DNA of 56,850 bases from positions 1-56,850 of the forward strand of contig JACPUE010000022.1 of the NCBI GenBank assembly GCA_016192425.1. Direction: 5' to 3'. The stretch is from Burkholderiales bacterium (GTDB lineage Bacteria > Pseudomonadota > Gammaproteobacteria > Burkholderiales > Burkholderiaceae_C). The position numbers and the translations under genes are program-made. Under the pieces are notes generated by a model. The model was given only the letters and a program-made list of their open reading frames with translations. It did no database searches and had not been told where the DNA came from. Of this stretch, positions 20,074 through 28,790 are shown one piece after another; positions within the stretch are counted from its first letter, which is position 1; the number at the start of each line of letters is the position of its first letter.

Positions 20074-20517
20074 TCAGCGGCCCCCGCCGGTGATGTAGTG
20101 CTCCAACTGCTCGATGATGAACTGCTGCTCGGAGATGATGTCCTTCACCAGGTCGCCGATGGAGATCATGCCCAGCAGCTTGCCGCCCTCTTCCACCACG
20201 GGCAGGTGGCGCAGGCGTTTGCCGGTCATGATCTGCATGCACTGCTCGCTGGTCTGCGTGGGGCGCACGCACAGCACGGACGCGGTCATCACGTCGCGCA
20301 CCGGCGTGTCCATAGAGGTGCGCCCGCGCAGTGCGAGTTTGCGGGCGTAGTCGCGCTCGGTGAAGATGCCTGCGATCGCGCCGCCATCGAGGACGAGCAG
20401 CGCCCCCACTTCCTTTTCGGCCATGGTGCGCAAGGCCTGGAACACGCTGTCCTGCGGCGCCACGCTGTACACCGCAGCATGTGGCTTGGACTTGAGAATT
20501 TCGGCAACGGCGGTCAT
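20074..20517 (-). CDS. CBS-domain pair protein
   Basis: 147 residues made almost entirely of two CBS domains (about 8-62 and 75-132), a module that binds adenine nucleotides and senses energy state. The motifs GIFTERDYARKLAL and LLGMISIGDLVKDII mark the ends of each domain. The ATG at 20517 follows TTTTGGAGGGGG and gives the usual stand-alone length. It is transcribed toward nrtC, convergent with it. Its role here is unknown; similar proteins are annotated as inosine-5-monophosphate dehydrogenase-related by domain only, which would be misleading. Confidence 0.88.
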   Translation of the reverse strand: MTAVAEILKSKPHAAVYSVAPQDSVFQALRTMAEKEVGALLVLDGGAIAGIFTERDYARKLALRGRTSMDTPVRDVMTASVLCVRPTQTSEQCMQIMTGKRLRHLPVVEEGGKLLGMISIGDLVKDIISEQQFIIEQLEHYITGGGR

Positions 20518-20861
20518 GAAAACCCCCTCCAAAATAATGGCTCGGATATACATTTCAGCCCAGGCAGCGATGGATTGCAAGCCGTGGCGACCCTGGGGGG
20601 CCGCGCACATTGCAGGCTGGCGTCTCGAGCACAACCTTTGCGCTGGTTGACTGGGCGGAATCCATGCCTACCAGATGATTATTCTTGAAACTGGAATAGT
20701 CAATTCGCGACCAGATGGTTTTTTTGTGGGCGCCAGAGGAATACAGTTCATCCCATCGATGAGCCAAACGCTACCGCACAGCTCACCGACAGAGCTCCAG
20801 CAATCACCCGATGGCCTTTGCCGGAGCACCTTCAGAGTGTCTTTTGATCAAGGAAACCATC

Positions 20862-21158
20862 ATGCAAACCGCACGCATCCTCACCATCGCAGCCCTGTCC
20901 GCTTTCGCTACCCTGGGCGCCCAGGCGGCTGAACTCAACGGCGACCTGTACGGCACCGACTTCGAATCCAAGGTGCAATCGGTGCGCAGCGCCGCCGAAG
21001 TGCGTGCTGAAGGCCAGAAGGCTCTGGCCAGCTTCAATGACGGCCCCGTCGCTGACCGCTACGCCAAGACCCCCAGCACCATGGAGCGCCCTGCAGTGCG
21101 CTCAAACGGCGCCATCGCCCTGCGTGCAAACAGCATTGCTACGGGCGAGCGCAGCTGA
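20862..21158 (+). CDS. Small exported protein of unknown function
   Basis: 98 residues. A clear Sec signal (MQTARILTIAALSAFATLG, cleavage likely after AQA) is followed by a short helical region with SKVQSVRSAAEVRAEGQKAL and a polar tail. No catalytic motif or further cysteine is visible. The start at 20862 has AAGGAAACC upstream. Related small proteins occur in Comamonadaceae with a DUF4148-like EVRAE helix, and some are misannotated. A strong terminator follows, so it is a single-gene unit placed between the CBS gene and nirB. Confidence 0.7.
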   Translation: MQTARILTIAALSAFATLGAQAAELNGDLYGTDFESKVQSVRSAAEVRAEGQKALASFNDGPVADRYAKTPSTMERPAVRSNGAIALRANSIATGERS

Positions 21159-21205
21159 TCTTCAGCCCCGCCCCGCGTTCTGGCCGAGGCCAGAATTGCC
21201 CAAAG

Positions 21206-21231
21206 CCCACAGCCGAGCCTGTGGGTTTTTT
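21206..21231 (+). terminator. Intrinsic terminator of the small exported protein gene
   Basis: CCCACAG/CTGTGGG stem with six-base loop CCGAGC followed by TTTTTT. It sits 47 bp after the stop and isolates the nirB promoter from upstream transcription. Confidence 0.85.
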
Positions 21232-21244
21232 CGTTGGAGGTCCC

Positions 21245-21259
21245 GCACCAGCACGGGGC
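21245..21259. promoter_or_regulatory. NtrC-like site upstream of nirB
   Basis: GCAC-N7-GGGC differs from the NtrC dyad by one base in the right half-site. It lies about 155 bp upstream of the nirB sigma-54 promoter. Confidence 0.35.
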
Positions 21260-21277
21260 ATGGGCAGCAGCACCCCG

Positions 21278-21298
21278 CTTTGGTGCAGCGCACCAAAG
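21278..21298. promoter_or_regulatory. Perfect palindrome upstream of nirB
   Basis: CTTTGGTGC-AGC-GCACCAAAG: 9-bp perfect arms with a 3-bp spacer. GGTGC and GCACC are NtrC half-sites in the reverse order, so it may be part of a clustered enhancer or a site for another regulator. Confidence 0.45.
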
Positions 21299-21404
21299 CA
21301 CTCCCCCCTTCGCGCACCAAAACGCGCCACCGCAGCGCGCGGCAGCGGTGCAAGGCGGCATCCGCTGCGGTACCACCGGCTGCTTCAGCGGCGTTTGGCC
21401 GTGC

Positions 21405-21420
21405 TGGCACGGTCGTTGCA
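21405..21420 (+). promoter_or_regulatory. Sigma-54 promoter of nirBD-nasA
   Basis: TGGCACGGTCGTTGCA is an exact consensus match with GG at 21406-21407 and GC at 21418-21419. The start site would be near 21431, leaving an 80-nt leader. That leader has GC-rich stems (TGGCCG/CGGCCG) but no terminator or clear ANTAR hexaloop, unlike the nrt leader. Confidence 0.85.
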
Positions 21421-21509
21421 TTGCACAGGGCGTGTGGCCGCTACCGGCCGCAGGTACGGCGCGCCAGCAAGGCCCGCCGCTTTCTGGACAAGCAACGCGC
21501 GAGGGCACG

Positions 21510-23957
21510 ATGAAGAAATCGAAACTGGTGATGGTGGGCAACGGCATGGCAGGGGTGCGCACGCTCGAAGAACTGCTCAAGATCGCACCGGATCTGTACG
21601 AGATCACCGTCTTCGGTGCCGAGCCCCACCCCAACTACAACCGTATCCTGCTCTCGCCGGTGCTGGCGGGCGAGCAGACGCTGGAACAGATCGTCCTCAA
21701 CGACTGGTCCTGGTACGAGGACAACCACATCACCCTGCATGCGGGCTTTTCCGTCACGCAGGTGGACCGCACGCGGCGCATGGTGCACGCCACCAATGCA
21801 GCGGGCGAGGCGGTGAGCGTGCCCTACGACCGGCTCATCATGGCCACGGGCTCCAACCCCTTCATGCTGCCCATTCCGGGCAAGGACCTGCAGGGCGTGC
21901 TGGCCTACCGCGACATTGCGGACACGCAGGCCATGATCGACGCGGCCGCGCACTACAAGCACGCCGTGGTCATTGGCGGCGGCCTGCTGGGCCTGGAGGC
22001 CGCCAACGGCCTGATGAAGCGCGGCATGCAGGTGGCGGTGGTGCACGCCGCAGAATGGCTGATGGAGCGCCAGCTCGACGATGTGGCGGGCAAGATGCTG
22101 CAGAAGTCGCTGCAGGAGCGCGGCATGCAGTTCCTCATGCAAGCGCAGACGCAGGAGCTGCTGGCCAGCGACGCCGGGCGCGTGCGCGCCGTGCGCTTCA
22201 AGGACGGCACCGAGGTACCCGCCGACCTGGTGGTGATGGCCGTGGGCATCCGCCCCAACGTGTCGCTGGCGCAGAACATGCGTCTGCACGTGAACCGGGG
22301 CATCGTCGTCAACGACACCATGCAGACCACCACCGACGCGCGCATCTACGCCGTGGGCGAATGTGCCGAACACCGGGGCGTGGCCTACGGCCTGGTGGCG
22401 CCGCTGTTCGAGCAGGGCAAGGTGGCGGCCAACCACCTGGCGGAGTTCGGCATCGGGCGCTACCAGGGCTCGCTCACGTCCACCAAGCTCAAGGTCACGG
22501 GTATCGACCTGTTCTCCGCGGGCGACTTCATGGGCGGCGAGGGTACCGAGGAAATCGTGATGAGCGACCCCGGCGCCGGGCTGTACAAAAAGCTCGTGCT
22601 CAAGGACGACAAGCTCGTGGGCGCCTGCCTGTACGGCAACACCGTGGACGGGAGCTGGTACTTCAAGCTGCTGCGCGACGGCCGCCCCGTGAGCGACCTG
22701 CGCGACAAGCTGATGTTCGGCGAGAGCAACATCGGCGAAGGCGGCCACGCAGGCCAGAACAAGGCCGCGAGCATGCCCGACGATGCCGAGGTCTGCGGCT
22801 GCAACGGCGTGACCAAGGGCACCATCTGCAAGGCCATCAAGGAAAAAGGCCTGTTCACGCTGGACGAAGTGCGCAAGCACACCAAGGCCAGCGCCAGCTG
22901 CGGCTCGTGCACCGGCCTGGTCGAGCAGATTTTGATGGCCACCGTGGGCGGCGACTATTCCGCCACGCCCAAGACCAAGCCCGTATGCGCCTGCACCGAC
23001 CACGGCCACCAGGCAGTGCGCGACGCGATCCGCACCAACAAGCTGCTGTCCAAGGAGGAGGTATTCGCCTTCATGGAATGGAAGACGCCCAACGGCTGCC
23101 CCAGCTGCCGCCCTGCCGTCAACTACTACCTCATCAGCACCTGGCCCAAGGAGGCGCTGGACGACCCGCAAAGCCGCGCCATCAACGAGCGCAGCCACGC
23201 CAACATCCAGAAGGACGGCACCTACAGCGTGGTGCCGCGCATGTGGGCAGGCGAGACCACGGCCGACGAGCTGCGCCGCATTGCCGACGTGGTGGACAAG
23301 TACAAGATCCCGGCCGTCAAGGTCACGGGCGGCCAGCGCATCGACCTGCTGGGCGTGAAGAAGGAGGACCTGCAGGGCGTGTGGGACGACATCGGCATGC
23401 CCTGCGGCCACGCCTACGGCAAGAGCCTGCGCACCGTGAAGACCTGCGTGGGCAGCGAATGGTGCCGCTTTGGCACGCAGGACAGCACCCAGATGGGCCG
23501 CGACCTGGAACGCGCCCTGTGGCGCATGTACGCACCGCACAAGGTCAAGCTCGCCGTCAGCGGCTGCCCGCGCAACTGCGCGGAAAGCGGCATCAAGGAC
23601 GTGGGCGTGATCGGCGTGGACTCGGGCTGGGAAATCTACGTGGCCGGCAACGGCGGCATCAAGACCGAGGTGGCGCACTTCTTCACCAAGGTGAAGACCG
23701 CCGAGGAGGTGCTGGAAATCAGCGGCGCCTTCCTGCAGCTCTACCGCGAAGAAGGCTGGTACCTGGAACGCACGGTGCACTACGTCTCGCGCGTGGGCCT
23801 GGACTACGTGAAGAAAAAAGTGCTCGAAGACCACGAGAACCGCAAAGCCCTGTGGGCACGGCTGCAGGCAGCGCTGGAAGGCGAGCCCGACCCCTGGTTC
23901 GAAGGCGAGAAGGCCCGGGTCGATGCACGCCAGTTCATCCCCATTGCCGTGGCCTGA
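21510..23957 (+). CDS. nirB: Assimilatory NADH-nitrite reductase, large subunit NirB
   Basis: 815 residues, a normal size for NirB. It reduces nitrite to ammonium in the cytoplasm. The N-terminal NAD/FAD half contains VMVGNGMAGVRTLEELL and VVIGGGLLGLEAANGLM. A BFD-like 2Fe-2S domain follows (CGCNGVTKGTI, CGSCTGLVEQIL). The C-terminal siroheme/4Fe-4S half has TCVGSEWCRFG and SGCPRNCAESGIKD, which supply the cluster cysteines. Start at 21510 gives MKKSKLVMVGNG; a weak GAGGGCACG precedes it. It is followed by nirD and nasA in one operon, and siroheme is likely supplied by cobA at 42378. Confidence 0.96.
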   Translation: MKKSKLVMVGNGMAGVRTLEELLKIAPDLYEITVFGAEPHPNYNRILLSPVLAGEQTLEQIVLNDWSWYEDNHITLHAGFSVTQVDRTRRMVHATNAAGEAVSVPYDRLIMATGSNPFMLPIPGKDLQGVLAYRDIADTQAMIDAAAHYKHAVVIGGGLLGLEAANGLMKRGMQVAVVHAAEWLMERQLDDVAGKMLQKSLQERGMQFLMQAQTQELLASDAGRVRAVRFKDGTEVPADLVVMAVGIRPNVSLAQNMRLHVNRGIVVNDTMQTTTDARIYAVGECAEHRGVAYGLVAPLFEQGKVAANHLAEFGIGRYQGSLTSTKLKVTGIDLFSAGDFMGGEGTEEIVMSDPGAGLYKKLVLKDDKLVGACLYGNTVDGSWYFKLLRDGRPVSDLRDKLMFGESNIGEGGHAGQNKAASMPDDAEVCGCNGVTKGTICKAIKEKGLFTLDEVRKHTKASASCGSCTGLVEQILMATVGGDYSATPKTKPVCACTDHGHQAVRDAIRTNKLLSKEEVFAFMEWKTPNGCPSCRPAVNYYLISTWPKEALDDPQSRAINERSHANIQKDGTYSVVPRMWAGETTADELRRIADVVDKYKIPAVKVTGGQRIDLLGVKKEDLQGVWDDIGMPCGHAYGKSLRTVKTCVGSEWCRFGTQDSTQMGRDLERALWRMYAPHKVKLAVSGCPRNCAESGIKDVGVIGVDSGWEIYVAGNGGIKTEVAHFFTKVKTAEEVLEISGAFLQLYREEGWYLERTVHYVSRVGLDYVKKKVLEDHENRKALWARLQAALEGEPDPWFEGEKARVDARQFIPIAVA

Positions 23958-23980
23958 AGCCCCGTCCAGCCCTCCATTCT

Positions 23981-24042
23981 TTAAGCAAAAAGTGGCTCCA
24001 GCCCTTTATTTACAAGCGCAACCAGCTACAAAAGGTATAGCA
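23981..24042 (+). repeat. Dispersed ~60-bp repeat, copy 4
   Basis: Contains AAAAAGTGGCTCCAGC, AAGCGCAACCAGCTA and AAAAGGTATAGCA. It fills the 85-bp nirB-nirD gap and ends directly at the nirD ATG, so its AAAGG may act as the nirD ribosome-binding site. Confidence 0.75.
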
Positions 24043-24426
24043 ATGACACAGTGGAAATACATCTGCAAGCTCGAAGACATCCCCGTGCTGGGCGCCCGCC
24101 GCGTCACGCGAGCGCAGGGCCTGGAGGTGGCCGTGTTCCGCACCGCCACGGACGAGGTGTTTGCCCTGCTGGACCGCTGCCCGCACAAGGGCGGCCCGCT
24201 GAGCCAGGGCATCGTGTTCGGCAAGAGCGTGGCCTGCCCGCTGCACAACTGGACCATCGGCCTGTGCGACGGCCATGCCCAGGCGCCCGACGAAGGCTGC
24301 ACGCCCAGCTTCCAGGTCAAGCTGGAAGACGGTGCGGTGTACCTGGACGCCGACGAGCTGGCCCACCGCGCCCTGACCGAAACCCGCCCGCTGGCCGGGC
24401 CCGCCTTGCGCGCTGCAGTGGCATGA
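24043..24426 (+). CDS. nirD: Nitrite reductase small subunit NirD
   Basis: 127 residues with a Rieske-type 2Fe-2S fold. The ligands are visible as CPHKGGPLS and CPLHNW, the C-x-H and C-x2-H motifs. It associates with NirB to form the NADH-dependent nitrite reductase. The gene follows nirB across a repeat element and overlaps the nasA start by ATGA. The start at 24043 gives MTQWKYICKLEDIP, the family N-terminus. Confidence 0.95.
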   Translation: MTQWKYICKLEDIPVLGARRVTRAQGLEVAVFRTATDEVFALLDRCPHKGGPLSQGIVFGKSVACPLHNWTIGLCDGHAQAPDEGCTPSFQVKLEDGAVYLDADELAHRALTETRPLAGPALRAAVA

Positions 24427-27227
24427 CACAGACCGCCACCACCCGTTCCACCTGCCCGTACTGCGGCGTGGGTTGCGGCGTACTCATCGACAGCGAGGGC
24501 GGCCGCATCACCCGCGTGCGCGGCGACCCGGAGCACCCCGCCAACTTCGGGCGGCTGTGCTCCAAGGGCTCGACCCTGCACCTCACGGCCCGCCCCGAAG
24601 TGCAGGCCCAGGTGCGCCTGCTGCAGCCCCTGCAGCGCGCGCAACGCGGCGGCGCGGCACTGCCGCTGGCCTGGGACCAGGCGCTGGACACCCTGGGCCA
24701 GCGCATCGCCGCCACCGTGCAGCAGCACGGCGCAGACGCCGTGGGCCTGTACGTCTCGGGCCAGCTGCTCACCGAGGACTACTACGTCTTCAACAAGTTC
24801 GCCAAAGGGCTGCTGGGCACCAACCACATCGACACCAACTCACGCCTGTGCATGAGCAGCGCCGTGGCGGGCTACAAGGCCACGCTCGGGGCCGACGCGC
24901 CACCCGCCTGCTACGAGGACATAGCCCACGCGGCCACGCTGTTCATCACCGGCGCCAACCCAGCCTGGGCGCACCCCATCGTGTTCCGGCGCATCGAAGA
25001 CGCCAAGCACGCCAACCCGCAGTTGCGCATCATTGTCTGCGACCCGCGCCGCACCGACACCGCCGAGCTGGCCGACCTGCACCTGGCGCTGCAACCTGGC
25101 TCGGACGTCTGGCTCTACCACGGCATGCTGCGCTGCATGCTGGAGCAAGGCTGGGTGGACCAGGCCTTCATCACCGCGCGCACCCAGGGCTGGGACGCCC
25201 TGGCCGCCCAGGTGCAGCACGCCACGCCCGCCGCCGTGCAGCAGCACTGCGGCATTGCCCCGGCCGAGCTGCTGCAGGCCGCACGCTGGTTTGCCGGGGT
25301 GGACGCAGGCGCTACCGGCCGCAGCCCCACGCTGAGCCTGTACTGCCAGGGCCTGAACCAGTCGGTGCGCGGCACCGACAACAACACCGCCCTCATCCAC
25401 CTGCACCTGGCCTGCGGCCAGATCGGCAAACCTGGCGCGGGGCCGTTCTCGCTCACCGGCCAGCCCAACGCCATGGGCGGACGCGAGGTGGGCGCGCTGG
25501 CCAACCAGCTCAGTGCCCACCGCAACCTGGCCGACCCGCAGCACCGCGCCGAAGTGGCCGCCCTGTGGGGCGTGCCCGATGTGCCCGCCACGCCCGGCAA
25601 GGCGGCGGTGGAGCTGTTCGAGGCCGCTGCCGACGGCCAGATCAAGCTGCTGTGGATTGCCTGCACCAACCCCGCGCACAGCCTGCCCGACCAGGCCCTG
25701 GTGCGCCGCGCCCTGCAGCGCGCTGAGTTCGTGGTGCTGCAGGACGCCTATGCCACCACGGCCACCGCGCGCTATGCCGACCTGCTGCTGCCCGCCGCCA
25801 CCTGGGGCGAAAAAGAAGGCACCGTGACCAACAGCGAACGCCGCATCAGCCGCGTGCGCGCCGCGGTGGCGGCGCCCGGCCAGGCCTGGGCGGACTGGCG
25901 CATCGTCACCGAAGTGGCGCGGCGCGTGCAGCCCCTGCTGCCCACGCGCGCCCACCTGCCCAGCCTGTTCCCCTACGACGGCCCCGAGGCCATCTGGAAC
26001 GAGCACCGCGAAAGCACGCGCGGGCGCGACCTGGACATCACCGGCCTGAACTGGGCCCAACTGGAGGCCGCCCCGCAACAATGGCCCCGCCCCCAGGGCC
26101 AGGCTCAGGGCAGCGCACGCCTGTACACCGACGGCCGCTTTGCCACCCCCGACGGCCGCGCGCGCTTTGTGCTGCCCCAGCCCGGCACCGTGGCCGAACC
26201 CACCGATGCACGCTACCCCTTTGCGCTGATCACCGGCCGCCTGCGCGACCAGTGGCACGGCCTGAGCCGCAGCGGCACGGTGGAAAGCCTGTGGGCCCAC
26301 GCCAGCGAACCCGTGGCGCAGATGGCCTGCGAAGACATGGACCGCCTGGGCCTGGCGCCCGGCGACCTGGCCTACCTCACCAGCCGCAGGGGCACCGTGC
26401 TGGCGCCCGTGCAGCCAGACGAAGGCCTGCGCAGCGGCCAGGTCTTCATGGCCATGCACTGGGGCGACGAGGTGCTGGGCGGCGCCAGCAGCACCGGCAA
26501 GCGCCTGGCGGGTGTGAACGCGCTGACCACGGCAGCGCGCTGCCCGCAGTCGCTGCAGCCCGAGCTCAAGCACGCGGCCATCAAGGTGCTCAAGGCCGAA
26601 CTGCCCTGGGGCGTGTGGGCCCAGGCCTGGCTGCCGCTGGCCCAGGTGCACCAGGCACGCCAGGCGCTGGAGGGCCTGATGGCCTCCTTCCCCTTTGCCA
26701 GCTGCACGCTGTTTGGCCGTCCCGAAACCGGCGTGGGCCTGCAACTGCGCGCCGCCGCGCACCAGGCGGTGGACACGGCGCTGCTCGAACGCATCGCCCA
26801 GGTGCTGGGCGTGCAAGGCCCCGGCGCACTGAGCTACCAGGACGCACGCCGCGGCCAGTGGCGCCGCGCCCGCCTGCAAAGCGAAGGCTCTGCGCAAGTG
26901 TTGCAAGGCATGGTGCTGGCAGGCGACGTGAGCGCCCAGGCCTGGATCGCCCCGCTGCTGCAAGAACGCCAGAACGCCCAGCCCTTGCGCCGCGCCCTGC
27001 TGCAGCCAGGCGCGCAGCCGCCCGTGCGCGTGGCCGCCCGTGGCGCCACCGTGTGCGCCTGCGAGGGCGTGGCCGAGAGCGCCATCACCGGCCTGCTGCA
27101 ACGCTGCGTGGGCGACGCCACCCAGCGCCTGCAGCAGCTCAAGGACGGGCTGCGCTGCGGCACGCAGTGCGGCTCCTGCGTCCCACAGCTGCAACGCATG
27201 GTGCAGGCCAGCCTGGCCAGCGCCTGA
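24423..27227 (+). CDS. nasA: Assimilatory nitrate reductase catalytic subunit NasA
   Basis: 934-residue cytoplasmic molybdopterin enzyme reducing nitrate to nitrite. The N-terminal 4Fe-4S motif CPYCGVGCGV with a fourth Cys in GRLCSKG is intact. The molybdopterin domains contain YVSGQLLTEDYYVFNK, NSRLCMSSAVAGY (the usual region around the Mo-ligand), and TGRLRDQWHGLSRSG. A C-terminal BFD-like 2Fe-2S domain (CACEGVAESAITGLL, CGTQCGSCVPQL) is characteristic of NasA with this electron route. Start overlaps the nirD stop, so nirB, nirD and nasA are translationally coupled. Confidence 0.95.
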   Translation: MTQTATTRSTCPYCGVGCGVLIDSEGGRITRVRGDPEHPANFGRLCSKGSTLHLTARPEVQAQVRLLQPLQRAQRGGAALPLAWDQALDTLGQRIAATVQQHGADAVGLYVSGQLLTEDYYVFNKFAKGLLGTNHIDTNSRLCMSSAVAGYKATLGADAPPACYEDIAHAATLFITGANPAWAHPIVFRRIEDAKHANPQLRIIVCDPRRTDTAELADLHLALQPGSDVWLYHGMLRCMLEQGWVDQAFITARTQGWDALAAQVQHATPAAVQQHCGIAPAELLQAARWFAGVDAGATGRSPTLSLYCQGLNQSVRGTDNNTALIHLHLACGQIGKPGAGPFSLTGQPNAMGGREVGALANQLSAHRNLADPQHRAEVAALWGVPDVPATPGKAAVELFEAAADGQIKLLWIACTNPAHSLPDQALVRRALQRAEFVVLQDAYATTATARYADLLLPAATWGEKEGTVTNSERRISRVRAAVAAPGQAWADWRIVTEVARRVQPLLPTRAHLPSLFPYDGPEAIWNEHRESTRGRDLDITGLNWAQLEAAPQQWPRPQGQAQGSARLYTDGRFATPDGRARFVLPQPGTVAEPTDARYPFALITGRLRDQWHGLSRSGTVESLWAHASEPVAQMACEDMDRLGLAPGDLAYLTSRRGTVLAPVQPDEGLRSGQVFMAMHWGDEVLGGASSTGKRLAGVNALTTAARCPQSLQPELKHAAIKVLKAELPWGVWAQAWLPLAQVHQARQALEGLMASFPFASCTLFGRPETGVGLQLRAAAHQAVDTALLERIAQVLGVQGPGALSYQDARRGQWRRARLQSEGSAQVLQGMVLAGDVSAQAWIAPLLQERQNAQPLRRALLQPGAQPPVRVAARGATVCACEGVAESAITGLLQRCVGDATQRLQQLKDGLRCGTQCGSCVPQLQRMVQASLASA

Positions 27228-27267
27228 TTCCACCACCACCCATCCCTGTTCCACTCGGAGAAGCACC

Positions 27268-28533
27268 ATGGCGGGATTCCGCACCTTCCTCAAGTCCGGC
27301 CACGCGCCCACGCTGCTGGCAGCCTTTGTCTACTTTGCCTACAGCTGCGGCGTGTGGGTGTCCAACGGAGCCATGGCGCCGTTCATCAAGGAGTCGCTGG
27401 GGTTGACGCCCTCGCAGGTGGGACTGATGCTGTCGGTACCCATTTTTGCCGGGGCACTCATGCGCTTCCCGCTGGGCGTGCTGGCCCAGTACATCGGGCG
27501 CAAGAACGCCACGCTGGTGGAGATGACCGGCATTGCCGTAGCGCTGATGTACGGCTACTTCATGGTCCAGACCTTCAGCGACCTGCTGGCCATGGGCGTG
27601 CTGCTGGGCGTGGCGGGCGCCAGCTTTGGCGTGGCGCTGTCGCTGGGGTCGGGGTCGTTTCCGGCGCACTACAAGGGCCTGGCCATGGGGCTGGTAGGCG
27701 CGGGCAACGTGGGCACCTCGGTGGCCGCCATCATGGCCCCCCAGCTGGCGCAATGGTGGGGCTGGAAGACGGTGTACGGCATTGCCGCCCTGGGGCTGGT
27801 CGTGCCCATCGTGGTCATGGTGGCCCTGGCGCGCGAACCCGAAGACGTGGACAAGCACGCCGCCTTCAGCGACCACATCGCCTGCCTGTTCGAAAAGGAC
27901 GGCTGGGCCTTCAGCGCCATCTACGCCATCACCTTCGGCGGCTTCATCGGACTGACCACTTTCTTGCCCACCTACTACTACGACCAGTTCGGCGTGAGCA
28001 AGGTGCAGGCCGGGCAGTTGACCATGCTGGCCGCCTTCATGGGCGCAGCGCTGCGTATCTTCGGCGGCTGGATCTCCGACCGCTGGGGCGGCATCAACAC
28101 CCTGACCGCCGTGCTGGTGGCCGTAGGCCTGAGCCTGCTGGCCTGCGGCTTCACGCAGTCGTCGCTGGTGCTGACCACGCTGCTCATGCTGCTGTGCTTT
28201 GCGGCGCTGGGCGCGGGCAACGGCGCGCTGTTCCAGCTCGTACCCCTGCGCTGGCCGCTGTCCACCGCCGTGGCAGGCTCGATGATCGGTGAGATCGGCG
28301 CCCTGGGCGGCGGCCTGGTGCCCAATGCCATGGGCTTGTCCAAGCAGTACCTGGGCACCTACCTGTGGGGCTTCGCCCTGCTCGCCACCCTGTCCCTGGC
28401 CGTACTGGCCATGATGCGCTGGATGCAACTCCGCTGGACCCGCACCTGGGCAGAAAAAGGCGGCCGGGCCCGCGCAGCGGGATCGGTGGCGGCGCAGCCG
28501 ACAGGAGCGGAAGCGACCCCGACTTTTCGATAA
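27268..28533 (+). CDS. narK: Nitrate/nitrite MFS transporter NarK/NasA type
   Basis: 421-residue major facilitator with twelve predicted membrane helices, NNP family. Signatures are FVYFAYSCGVWVSNGAMAPF, the loop 2-3 motif GVLAQYIGRKNATL and GAGNVGTSVAAIMAP, the nitrate signature region. A second half-motif is RIFGGWISDRWGG. It begins 40 bp after nasA with CGGAG before the ATG. The final 25 residues (GGRARAAGSVAAQPTGAEATP) come from the first unit of a 78-bp tandem repeat, whose TAA stop ends the protein; the ancestral C-terminus was probably shorter. Confidence 0.93.
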   Translation: MAGFRTFLKSGHAPTLLAAFVYFAYSCGVWVSNGAMAPFIKESLGLTPSQVGLMLSVPIFAGALMRFPLGVLAQYIGRKNATLVEMTGIAVALMYGYFMVQTFSDLLAMGVLLGVAGASFGVALSLGSGSFPAHYKGLAMGLVGAGNVGTSVAAIMAPQLAQWWGWKTVYGIAALGLVVPIVVMVALAREPEDVDKHAAFSDHIACLFEKDGWAFSAIYAITFGGFIGLTTFLPTYYYDQFGVSKVQAGQLTMLAAFMGAALRIFGGWISDRWGGINTLTAVLVAVGLSLLACGFTQSSLVLTTLLMLLCFAALGAGNGALFQLVPLRWPLSTAVAGSMIGEIGALGGGLVPNAMGLSKQYLGTYLWGFALLATLSLAVLAMMRWMQLRWTRTWAEKGGRARAAGSVAAQPTGAEATPTFR

Positions 28534-28655
28534 AAAGGCGGCCGAGCCCGCGCAGCGGGACCGGTGGCGACGCAGCCGACAGGAGCGGAAGCGACCCCGA
28601 CTTTTCGATAAAAAGGCGGCCGAGCCCGCGCAGCGGGACCGGTGGCGGCGCAGCC
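28454..28655 (+). repeat. 78-bp tandem repeat at the end of narK
   Basis: Two full 78-bp units (28454-28531 and 28532-28609) and a partial third (28610-28655). Each begins AAAAAGGCGGCCG, carries a CCCGC-GCA-GCGGG hairpin, and ends GACTTTTCGAT; junctions read CTTTTCGATAAAAAG, itself palindromic. Units differ at a few bases. The first encodes the NarK C-terminus. The 90 bp that follow up to the kinase gene hold no gene. Confidence 0.9.
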
Positions 28656-28731
28656 GCCACAAGCTGCAGCAGCCCCGCGTTTGTGACCACTCCGCAACGA
28701 GGTCGCCACCGCCCATGAAGATCCGCGTCAC

Positions 28732-28751
28732 TTCCTGATGCGTTCCTGATG
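28732..28751 (+). promoter_or_regulatory. 11-bp direct repeats before the sensor kinase gene
   Basis: TTCCTGATG occurs at 28732-28740 and 28743-28751, one helical turn apart, the layout of OmpR/PhoB-family binding sites. TAGTGT at about 28761-28766 could be the -10. Matching repeats precede kup (31028-31046). Confidence 0.6.
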
Positions 28752-28790
28752 CCGCATCTGGTAGTGTTGCCCGATGAAAGGCAACTCCCA

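Noticed and set aside
21431-21509. NasT (ANTAR) leader before nirB
   Set aside because: No terminator and no hairpin with an A1/G4 hexaloop was found.
21441-23834. Very long open frame opposite nirB
   Set aside because: It lacks any known motif, and its codon pattern is the mirror of nirB; the NirB motifs decide the strand.
24840-27311. Long open frame opposite nasA
   Set aside because: Low-complexity shadow of a high-GC gene; the molybdopterin and iron-sulfur motifs lie on the plus strand.
28454-28655. CRISPR-like array
   Set aside because: The units are contiguous tandem copies without unique spacers, so this is a minisatellite.
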